DNA of 64,000 nucleotides, taken from contig NC_073624.1 in the NCBI RefSeq assembly GCF_029407905.1, forward strand, positions 109,492,001 to 109,556,000, given 5' to 3'. Within the stretch, counting starts at the first letter, position 1; each line of letters opens with the position of its first letter. The notes under the pieces are model-generated. The model was not told the origin of the DNA, ran no database searches, and was given only the letters and a program-made list of their open reading frames with translations. A program made the position numbers and the translations under genes. Below are positions 55,450 through 64,000 of the stretch, piece by piece. This DNA is from Bubalus kerabau (Eukaryota > Chordata > Mammalia > Artiodactyla > Bovidae).

Positions 55450-55905
55450 CCTGGGCGGCTGCGACGGTGCAAAAGCGCAGCTGAGAGGAGCTACCCCACG
55501 TCCGAGGTCGGGGCAGCGGCTGAGAGTGCCAGGCTGCGATGGTGCAGGAACAGCCAAGAGGAGCTACCCCACGTCCAAGGTCAGGGGCGGCGGTCGGGAG
55601 GAGCTACCCTGCCCCCGAGGTCAGGGGCGGTACCCGAGAGTGCCAGGCTGCGACAGCACAGGAGCAGCCAAGAGGAGATACCTCACGCCCGAGGTCAGGG
55701 GTAGCGGCCTGGAGGAGCAACCCCACATCCAGCGAGCAGAGGCTGTGCCGGCGCAGGAGGGCCTAGAGGAGCTACTACACGTTCAAGGACAGCAGGGGCG
55801 GCGGTGAGGAGATACCCCTCGTCCAAGGTAAGGAGCAGCGGCTGCACTTTGCCAGACCAGCCGTGAAGAGATACCCCACGTCCAAGGTAAGAGAAACCCA
55901 AGTAA
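55450..55905 (+). promoter_or_regulatory. BovB 5' UTR with degenerate CpG-rich repeats
   Basis: About eight degenerate copies of a GAGGAGCTACCCCACGTCCAAGGT-type unit lie near 55484, 55558, 55597, 55672, 55713, 55763, 55805 and 55866, mixed with GCCAGGCTGCGA blocks. The region is strongly CpG-rich and probably the element's promoter. The 124-codon open frame here reflects composition, not coding. Confidence 0.75.
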
Positions 55906-56259
55906 GACAGTAGGTGTTGCAAGAGGGCATCAGAGGGCAGACACACTGAAACCATGCTCACAGAGAACTAGTCAATCTAATGACACTAGGTACCACAGCC
56001 TTGTCTAACTCAATGGAACTAAGCCATGCCCGTAGGGCAACCCAAGATGGGCGGGTCATGGTGGAGAGGTCTGACAGAATGTGGTCCAGTGGAGAAGGGA
56101 ATGGCAAACCACTTCAGTATTCTTGCCTTGGGAACCCCATGAAGAGTATGAAAAGGCAAAATAATAGGATACTGAAAGAGGAACTCCCCAGGTCAGTAGG
56201 TAGGTACCCAATATGCTACTGGAGATCAGTGGAGAAATAACTCCAGAAAGAATGAAGGG

Positions 56260-56982
56260 ATGGAGCCAAAGCAAAAAGAATACCCAGCTGTGGATATGAC
56301 TGGTGATAGAACAAAGGTCCGATGCTATAAAGAGCAATATTGCATAGGAACCTGGAATCTTAGGTCCATGAATCAAGGCAAATTGGAAGTGGTCAAACAG
56401 GAGATGGCAAGAGTGAACATCGACATTCTAGGAATCAGTGAACTAAAATGGACTGGAATGGGTGAATTTAACTCAGATGACCATTATATCTACTACTGTG
56501 GGCAAGAATCCCTTAGAAGAAATGGAGAAGCCATCATGGTCAACAAAAGAGTCCAAAATGCAGTACTTGGATGCAATCTCAAAAATGACAGGATGATCTC
56601 TGTTCGTTTCCAAGGCAAACCATTCAATATCACAGTAATCCAAGTCTATTCCCCAACCAGTAATGCTGAAGAAGCTGAAGTTGAACGGTTCTATGAAGAC
56701 CTACAAGACCTTTTAGAACTAACACCCAAAAAAGATGTCCTTTTCATTATAGGCGACTGGAATGCAAAAGTAGGAAGTCAAGAAACACCTAGAGTAAGAG
56801 GCAAATTTGGCCTTGGAAGACGGAATGAAGCAGGGCAAAGACTAATAGAGTTTTGCAAAGAAAATGCACTGGTCATAGCAAACACCCTCTTCCAACAACA
56901 CAAGAGAAGACTCTACACATGGACATCACCAGATGGTCAATACCAAAATCAGATTGATTATATTCTTTGCAGCCAAAGATAG
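56260..56982 (+). pseudogene. BovB endonuclease domain, open over 240 codons, then stopped
   Basis: This is the complete endonuclease-like domain of BovB: GTWNLRSMNQGK (about residue 29), DILGISELKWTGM, SDDHYIYYCG, NDRMISVRF, GDWNAKVG (about 165) and SPDGQYQNQIDYILC near the end. It ends with TAG at 56980-56982, where the copy at 31642 reads TGG. Best-preserved endonuclease of the window, but cut off from the RT. Confidence 0.88.
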
Positions 56983-57069
56983 AGAAGCTCTATACAGTCA
57001 GCAAAAACAAGACCAGGAGCTGACTGTAGCTCAGATCATGAGCTCTCTATTGTCAAATTCAGACTTAAA

Positions 57070-59151
57070 TTGAAGAAAGTGGGGAAAACCGCTAGACCAT
57101 TCAGGTATGACCTAAATCAAATCCCTTATGATTATACAGTGGAAGTGAGAAATAGATTTAAGGGCCTAGATCTGATAGATAGAGTGCCTGATGAACTATG
57201 GACAGGGGTTCCTGACATTGTACAGGAGACAGGGATCAAGACAATCCCAATGGAAAAGAAATGCAAAAAAGCAAAATGGCTGTCTGGGGAGGCCTTTCAA
57301 ATAGCTGTGAAAAGAAGAGAAGTGAAAAGCAAAGGAGCAAAGGAAAGATATAAGCATCTGAATGCAGAGTTCCAAAGAATAGCCAGGAGAGAAAAGAAAG
57401 CCTTCCTCAGCAATCAATGCAAAGAAATAGAGGAAAACAACAGAATGGGAATGACTAGAGATCTCTTCAAGAAAATTAGAAATACCAAGGGAATATTTCA
57501 TGCAGAGATTGGCTCGATAAAGGACAGACATGGTATGGACCTAACAGAAGCATAAAATATCAAGAAGAGGTGGCAAAAATACACAGAAGAACTGTAGAGA
57601 AAACATCTTCATGACCAAGATAATCTCGATGGTGTGATCACTCACCTAGAGCCAGACGTCTTAGAACGTGAAGTCAAGTGGGCCTTAGAAAGTATCACTA
57701 TGAACAAAGCTAGAGGAGATGATGGAATTCCAGTTGCACTATTTCAAATCCTGAAAGATGATGTTGTGAAAGTGCAGCACTCAATATGCCAGCAAATTTG
57801 GAAAACTCAGCAGTGGCCACGGGACTGGAAAAGGTCAGTTGTCATTCCAATCCCAAAGAAAGCCAATGCCAAGAAATGCTCAAGCTACCGCACAATTGCA
57901 CTCATCTCACACGCTAGTAAAAGGATGCTCAAAATTCTCCAAGCCAGGCTTCAGCAATATGTGAATTGTGTACTTCCAGATGTTAAAGCTGGTTTTAGAA
58001 AAGGCAGCGGAAACAGAGATCAAACTGCCAACATCCGCTGGATCATCGAAAAAGCACGAGAGTTCCAGAAAAACAACTATTTCTGCTTTATTGACTATGC
58101 CAAAGCCTGTGACTGTGTGGATCACAATAAACTGTGGAAAATTCTGAAAGAGATGGGAATACCAGACCACCTGATCTGCCTCTTGAGAAACCTATATGCA
58201 GGTCAGGAAGCAAGAGTTAGAACTGGCCATGGAACAACAGACTGGTTCCAAACAGGAAAAGGAGTACGTCAAGGCTGGATATTGTCACTCTGCTGATTTA
58301 ACTTATATGCAGAGTACATCACGAGAAACGCTGGGCTGGAAGAAGCACAAGCTGGAATCAAGATTGCCAGGAGAAATATCAAGAACCTCAGATATGCAGA
58401 TGACACCACCCTTATGGCAAAAAGTGAAGAGGAACTAAAAAGCCTCTTGCTGAAAGTGAAAGAGGAGAGTGAAAAAGTTGGCTTAAAGCTAAACATTCAG
58501 AAAACGAATATCATGGCATCTGGTCCCATCACTTCATGGGAAATAGATGTGGAAACAGTGGAAACAGTGTCAGACTTTATTTTTGGGGGCTCCAAAATCA
58601 CTGCAGATGGTCACTGCAGCCATGAAATTAAAAAACGCTTACTCCTTGGAAGGAAAGTTATGACCAACCTAGATAGCATATTCAAAAGCAGAGACATTAC
58701 TTTGCCAACAAAGGTCCGTCTAGTCAAGGCTATGGTTTTTCCAGTGGTCATGTATGGATGTGAGAGTTGGACTGTGAAGAAGGCTGAGCGCCGAAGAATT
58801 GATGCTTTTGAACTGTGGTGTTGGAGAAGACTCTTGCGAGTCCCTTCGACTGCAAGGAGATCCAACTAGTCCATTCTAAAGGAGATCAGTCATGGGTGTT
58901 CTTTGGAAGGAATGATGCTGAAGCTGAAACTCCAGTACTTTGGCCACCTCATGCAAAGTGTTGACTAATTGGAAAAGACTCTGATGCTGGGAGGGATTTG
59001 GGGCAGGAGGAGAAGGGGACAACAGAGGATGAGATGGCTGGATGGCATCACCAACTCGATGGACATGAGTTTGAGTGAACTCCGGGAGATGATGATGGAC
59101 AGGGTGGCCTCACGTGCTGAAATTCATGGGGTCGCAAAGAGTCGGACATGA
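57070..59151 (+). pseudogene. BovB RT and C-terminal region, broken
   Basis: Frames 57070-57555, 57634-58296, 58414-58869 and 58969-59151 cover the linker, the RT (FIDYAKACDCVDH, GVRQGWILSLC, then a stop at 58294-58296) and the C-terminus. Damage includes TAA after LTEA at 57553, TGA in place of the LFN codons at about 58294, and TAG at about 58867 in the SNQS region. FDCVDH has become CDCVDH. YADD text is present near 58391. Confidence 0.9.
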
Positions 59152-59174
59152 TTGAGCGACTGAACTGAACTGAA

Positions 59175-59868
59175 TACCCCAAATACATAAAGAACTCATA
59201 TAACTACAGACAGTGTAAAACCATCTGAGTAAAAAAGGGGAAGAAGGTTGAGGTCTACCCCTATGGGCTTTTTCTATAAAACCTACATTGTTGGAAATGC
59301 CTCAGAGAGTAACTATGTAGTTTCCTTTACTCATATAACTACCTGTTAGATCTGTGGGAAACAACTTTAAGAGAGAGCTGCCAATTAAACTAGGAAAAAC
59401 CTAACAACCTTTTTTTTTTTTTTTAATCTTGGGTACTGGCATATCACAATGATCTCTGTCAAGTTCCAGGGTGTGATAACTTAAGAATGAATATGATTTG
59501 AACTTAATACATTTTTAGAGGGTGCCATTATGAGTTAGGCAGATCCATTTTCTGGCCCTAAACATGATCTTCTAGTAAACTGCTTGAGGAAATTGGATCT
59601 CCAAATTTACAGGTGGGAAATTTTTAAGTGCATTCCATTGAAGATCAAAGAGGCCCAACTAACACAATTGTGGGCAGATACACATAACAGCTGTGGGTTG
59701 AGCAGAATTTCTTTTTGAAAGGGCTATCTTGAAGATTATGACTTTGGAGAAGCTAAGGTGATTGGCAGTGGAAAGAATCAGGATGTGTGGAAATTCCTTA
59801 AAAATTTATTGACTTAAATCACTCTGCCTATGTTACACATAATAAAAAGAAAGCCTTTATAGTGTATG
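59175..59868. other. end of split ancient L1, then unassigned DNA
   Basis: 59175-59215 (TACCCCAAATACATAAAGAA, CTCATATAACTACAGAC) continues the ancient L1 from 55449. After that nothing is recognised, apart from a T-run at about 59410-59426. Confidence 0.5.
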
Positions 59869-59869
59869 T

Positions 59870-59893
59870 GGGGGGGGGAGGGGCGGGGGGGGG
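59870..59893 (+). repeat. poly(G) run, G-quadruplex-capable
   Basis: G9-A-G4-C-G9 within 24 bp, in otherwise AT-rich DNA at the left edge of an ancient L1 segment. Confidence 0.9.
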
Positions 59894-59894
59894 A

Positions 59895-60895
59895 AGCAGC
59901 AGAGGATCTGAATAGACTTTTTTCCAAAGAAGACATACAGATGGTCAATAGGTACATGAAAAGATGTTCAGCATCACTAATTACCAGGGAAATGCCAATC
60001 AAAACCATAAGATATGTCACCTCACTTCACCCCTACTAGAAAAGCTACTATAAAATAGTCAATAAATAAGAGTTGGTGAGGATGTAGAGAAAAGAGAACG
60101 CTTGTGTACTGGTGGTGGGAATTTAAATTGGTGCAGCCACTATCAAAAACTATGTAGACGTTTCTCAAAAAATTAAAAAATAGAACGACTGTATGATCAA
60201 CCAATTCCACTGTTGGGAATTCATTCAAAGAAAACCAAAACACTAATTAGACAAGATATATGCACACTGATGTTCATTTCACAATTATTTTTGATAGCCA
60301 AGATATTGAAGCAACCTAAGTATGTCTACCAATAGCTGAATGGATAAAGAAAATACACACAAATATTCATACACACACACACACACACAGAGGAACATTA
60401 CTCAGTGACAAAAAAATAAAATCTTGTAATTTGCAACAACATGGATGGATCTAGAGGGTATTATGCTAAGTGAAATTAAGTCAGACAAAGACAGACAATA
60501 CATGATCTTATTTACATGTGGAGGGAAATAACAAAAACACTAAACTCATTGATACAGAGAATAGATTGGTAGTCCAAGAGCAGGGATTAGAGGACAGACA
60601 AAACTGATGAAAGGGGGTACAAACCTCTACTTATAAGATAAACAAGTCATAGGGATGTGATATGCAGTATCATCATGGTAGTTAGTTATGCTATATTGCA
60701 TATTTGAAAATTGCTAAGAGAAAAAATCTTAAATGTTTTCAACACAAGAAAAAATTATGACTATGGATGATGACAGATGTTCACTAAACTTACTGTGGTG
60801 ATCATTTTGAAATTTATACAAATATCAAATCCTTATGTTGTACACCTGAAATTAATATAATGTTATATGTCAATTTTAGCTCAATAAAATAAAGA
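59895..60895 (+). mobile_element. ancient L1 3' end (ORF2 C-terminus plus 3' UTR)
   Basis: ORF2-derived text (CAAAGAAGACATACAGATGG, TACATGAAAAGATGTTCAGC, AATTCCACTGTTGGGAATTC, AACATGGATGGATCTAGAGG) is followed by the L1M 3' UTR (GTGGTGATCATTTTGAAATT, TTATGTTGTACACCTGAAAT). It ends AGCTCAATAAAATAAAG. All frames are broken. An (AC)n run at 60370-60389 lies inside. Confidence 0.9.
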
Positions 60896-61071
60896 TTTAT
60901 AGTCTAAAGAAGCAAATGGAGATAAAGCCAGGCGCTCTGGGAACATGAGGCATTGTGGAGGAGGAAGTGGCGGAAAGCTTACTAGAAAAAGATATGTGAG
61001 TTGAGATTTGAAGGAAACAATCTCATTCAGTTACATGCTCTTTAGAAATTTATTTAATGCAAGAAATGAGC
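60896..61071. other. unassigned spacer
   Basis: No recognised feature between the ancient L1 and the ruminant L1. Confidence 0.5.
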
Positions 61072-61752
61072 AAGGAGGTGGTCCTAAGATGGTGGAGGAC
61101 TAGGAAGGGGAGACCACTTTCTCCCCCACAAAGTCATCAAAAGAACATTTAAACGCTGAGTAAATTCCACAAAACAACTTCTGAATGCCGGCAGAGGACA
61201 TCAGGCACCCAGAAAAGCAGCCCATTGTCTTTGAAAGGAGATGTTTTATCAACGGTGCTGTATAGAAGGAGAAGTCTTGAGGCTACTGTAAATATAAGAC
61301 TGAAAACCAGACGCAGGAGGCTTAAGTCCAAATCCTGAGAACACCAGAGAACTCCTGACTCAGGGAACATTAATTGACAGGAGCTCATCAAACGCCTCCA
61401 TACCTACACTGAAACCAAGCACCACCCAAGGGCCAACAAGTTCCAGAGCAAGACATACTACGCAAATTCTCCAGCAACACAGGAACACAGGCCTGAGCTT
61501 CAATATACAGGCTGCCCAAAGTCACTCCAAACCCATTGACATCTCATAACTCATACCGGACACTTCATTGCCCTCGAGAGAGAAAAAATCCAGCTCCACC
61601 CACCAGAACACTGAAACAAGCTTCCCTAACCAGGAAACCTTGACAAGCTACCCATACAACCCCACCCATAGCGAGGAAACTCCACAATAAAGAGAACTCC
61701 ACAAACTGCCAGAATACAAAAAGGCCACCCCAAACACAGCAATATAAACAGG

Positions 61753-62677
61753 ATGAAGAGACAGAGAAATACCCAGCAGGTAAAGGAACAGGATAAATGT
61801 CCACCAAACGAAACAAAAGAGGAAGAGATAGGGAATCTACCTGATAAAGAATTCCAAATAATGATAGTGAAAATGATCCAAAATCTTGAAATCAAAATGG
61901 AATCAGATAAATAGCCTGGAGACAAGGATTGAGAAGATGCAAGAAAGGTTTAACAAGGGGCTAGAAGAAATAAAAAAGAGTCAGTATATAATGAATAATG
62001 CAATAAATGAGATCAAAAACACTCTGGAGGGAACAATTAGTAGAATAATGGAGGCAGAAGATAGGATTAGTGAATTAGAAGATAGAATGGTAGAAATAAA
62101 TGAATCAGAGAGGATAAAAGAAAAACGAATTAAAAGAAATGAGGACAATCTCAGAGACCTCCAGGACAATATTAAATGCCCCAACATTCGAATCATAGGA
62201 GTCCCAGAAGAAAAAGACAAAAAGAAAGACCATGAGAAAATACTTGAGGAGATAATAGTTGAAAACTTCCCTAAAATGGAGAAGGAAATAATCACCCAAG
62301 TCCAAGAAATCCAGAGAGTCCCAAATAGGATAAACCCAAGGCAAAACACCCCAAGACACATATTAATCAAATTAACAAAGAACAAACACAAAGAACAAAT
62401 ATTAAAAGCAGCAAGAAAAAATCAACAACTAACATACAAGGGGATTCCCATAAGGATAAAAGCTGATCCTTCAATAGAAACTCTTCAGGCCAGAAGAGAA
62501 TGGCAGGACATACTTAAAGTGATGAAAGAAAATAACCTACAGCCCATATTACTGTACCCAGCAAGGATCTCATTCAAGTATGAAGGATAAATCAAAAGCT
62601 TTACAGACAAGCAAAAGCTGAGAGAATTCAACATCACCAAACCAGCTCTCCAACAAATGCTAAAGGATCTTCTCTAG
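61753..62677 (+). pseudogene. L1 ORF1, broken
   Basis: It begins at ATG 61753 (ATGAAGAGACAGAGAAATAC). A 2-bp deletion at about 61906 (GGAATCAGATAAATAG here, GGAATCACAGATAAATAG at 36494) gives a frameshift and early stop. The downstream frame 61886-62590 retains the coiled-coil and NIRIIGVPEEKDKKKDHEK blocks. It ends early at TAA (62588-62590), where the other copy has GAA. The original ORF1 end is TAG at about 62675-62677. Confidence 0.9.
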
Positions 62678-62728
62678 ACAGGAAACACAAAAAGGGTGTA
62701 TAAACTCGAACCCAAAACAATAAAGTAA

Positions 62729-63585
62729 ATAGCAACGGGATCATACTTATCAGTAATTACCTAAAATGTAAATGGGTTGAATGCCCCAACCAAAAGACAA
62801 AGACTGGCTGAATGGATACAAAAACAAGACCCCTACATGTGTTGTCTACAAGAGACCCACCTCAAAACAGGGGACACATACAGACTGAAAGTGAAGGGCT
62901 GGAAAAAGATATCCATGCAAATAGAGACCAAAAGAAAGCAGGAGTAGCAATACTCATATCAGATAAAATAGACTTTAAAACAAAGGCTGTGAAAAGAGAC
63001 AAAGAAGGATACTACATAATGATCAAAGGATCAATCCAAGAAGAAGATATAACAATTATAAATATATATGCCCCCAACATAGGAGCACCACAATATGTAA
63101 GAGAAATGTTAACAAGTATGAAAGGGGAAATTAACAATAACACATTAATAATGGGAGACTTTAATACCCCACTCACACCTATGGATAGATCAACTAAACA
63201 GAAAATTAACAAGGAAACACAAACTTTAAATGATGCAATAGACCAGTTAGACCTAATTGATATCTATAGGATTTTTCACCCCAAAACAATGAATTTCACC
63301 ATTTCCTCAAGCGCACACGGAACCTTCTCCAGGACAGATCACATCATGGGCCATGAATCTAGCCTTGGTAAATTGAAAAAAATTGAAATCATTCAAGCCT
63401 CTCTTCTGACCGCAATGCAGTAAGATTAGATCTCAATTACAGGCGAAAAAATATTAAAAATTCAAACATATGGAGGCTGAACAACATGCTCCTGAATAAC
63501 CAACAAATCATTGAAGAAATCAAAAAAGAAATCAAAATATGCATAGAAACGAATGAAAATGAAAACACAACAGTCCAAAATCTGT
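62729..63585 (+). pseudogene. L1 ORF2 endonuclease part, broken
   Basis: The ORF2 start codon is changed to ATA (GTAAATAGCAACGGGATC; the other copy has GTAAATGGCAACGGGATC). There is a 1-bp loss near 62763 and a 2-bp loss near 62910. The frame at 62812-63423 keeps VAILISDKIDFKTK, the MGDFNTPLTPMDRS motif and HGTFSRTDHI. It loses the SDHNAV motif through a further frameshift near 63400. BovB then interrupts the gene. Confidence 0.9.
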
Positions 63586-64000
63586 CCAGTTCAGTTCAGT
63601 TCAGTCGCTCAGTCGTGTCTGACTCTTTGCGACCCCATGAATCCCAGCACACTAGGTCTCCCTATCCATCACCAACTCCCGGAGTTCACTCAGACTCACG
63701 TCCATCGAGTCAGTGATGCCATCCAGCCATCTCATCCTCTGTCGTCCCCTTCTCCTCCTGCCCCCAATCCCTCCCAGCATCACAGTCTTTTCCAATGAGT
63801 CAACACTTTGCATGAGGTGGCCAAAGTATTGGAGTTTCAGCTTTAGCATCATTCCTTCCAAAGAAATCCCAGAGCTGATCTCCTTCAGAATGGACTGGTT
63901 GGATCTCCTTACAGTCCAAGGGACTCTCAAGAGTCTTCTCCAACACCACAGTTCAAAAGCATCAATTCTTCGGTGCTCAGCTTTCTTCACAGTCCAACTC
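63586..64000 (-). mobile_element. BovB LINE 3' end, runs off window
   Basis: It starts CCAGTTCAGTTCAGTTCAGT and follows the reverse complement of the BovB 3' end to the window edge. It keeps many CpGs (GTCGCTCAGTCGTGTC), suggesting a young copy. It interrupts the L1 ORF2. The true length and right TSD lie outside. Confidence 0.95.

Larger units (their letters stand above)
55450..59174 (+). mobile_element. nearly full-length BovB LINE with 5' UTR
   Basis: It starts in the CpG-rich 5' UTR (CTGGGCGGCTGCGACGGTGC) and ends ACTGAACTGAACTGAA. It includes the 5' UTR repeats, leader, endonuclease, reverse transcriptase and 3' UTR. Frames are interrupted, so it is inactive. It sits within an ancient L1. 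The TSD is short or obscured. Confidence 0.95.
61072..63585 (+). mobile_element. ruminant L1, 5' end intact but 3.0 kb of 5' UTR missing, interrupted by BovB
   Basis: It starts at the same 5' end as the full-length copy (AAGGAGGTGGTCCTAAGATG versus AAGGGGAGAGGAGCCAAGAT). It follows that copy for 169 bases, then jumps at GAAAGGAG|ATGTTTTATC (61240/61241) to sequence matching 35836 onward. It continues through ORF1 and the ORF2 endonuclease until a BovB cuts it at 63585. Any remainder lies beyond the window. Confidence 0.93.

Noticed and set aside
55433..55807. 124-codon GC-rich open frame as a host gene or exon
   Set aside because: It coincides with the repeated BovB 5' UTR, and the same sequence appears inverted in the BovB at 30428.

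Overview
The window is nuclear DNA from a bovid ruminant (cattle, sheep or goat lineage). Three diagnostic repeat families support this. The first is BovB/RTE LINEs whose 3' end carries the repeated CAGTT/GAACTG motif. The second is the ruminant SINEs Bov-tA (tRNA-Glu-like head plus BovB-like tail) and BOV-A2. The third is ruminant L1 whose 3' UTR and ORF2 match each other between copies. Older layers shared by all mammals (L2, MIR, MLT1 LTRs, MER5A, ancient L1) lie beneath. I found no host protein-coding exon, tRNA, rRNA or CRISPR array that I can defend. The window reads as an intergenic or deep intronic, AT-rich tract built mainly from transposons. All names come from recognising the sequence, not from a database search.

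Layout. 1-9.4 kb: mostly unassigned DNA with a (TA)n tract, an old L1 3' end, a small artiodactyl L1 3' end with target-site duplication (TSD), and a cluster of BovB 3' end, BOV-A2, Bov-tA and CHR-2 SINE. 9.4-16 kb: a BovB 3' fragment, then two consecutive L2 copies, the second split by a solo LTR. 16.6-21.9 kb: a compound microsatellite with BOV-A2 beside a 3-kb BovB whose reverse-transcriptase reading frame is still open over 637 codons, followed by BOV-A2 and a BovB 3' stub. 22.5-29.2 kb: a retroposed element of uncertain origin with a perfect 18-bp TSD, MIRs, an L1 3' end and a Bov-tA. 29.2-43.2 kb: a four-layer nest in which a MIR is split by an L1, that L1 by a BovB, and that BovB by a full-length (about 8.8 kb) L1. 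43-55 kb: MIR, L2, MLT1 LTRs, a Bov-tA carrying a BOV-A2, a CHR-1 SINE and a BovB with an internal inversion. 55.4-59.2 kb: a nearly complete but inactivated BovB with its CpG-rich repeated 5' UTR, inside an ancient L1. 59.9-64 kb: the 3' end of an ancient L1, then a second ruminant L1 of the same family as the full-length one, itself split by a BovB that runs off the window.

How the parts relate. BovB supplies the endonuclease and reverse transcriptase thought to move Bov-tA and BOV-A2, which share its 3' tail. L1 supplies the machinery for poly(A)-tailed inserts. BovB interrupts ruminant L1 and ruminant L1 interrupts BovB, so their activity overlapped in time. The most interesting observation is that the second L1 (61072-63585) lacks 3,014 bp of 5' UTR relative to the full-length copy. 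The missing block begins with GT and ends with AG, at AG|GTAGG and GTAG|ATG. This is what a retrotransposed copy of an internally spliced L1 RNA would look like.
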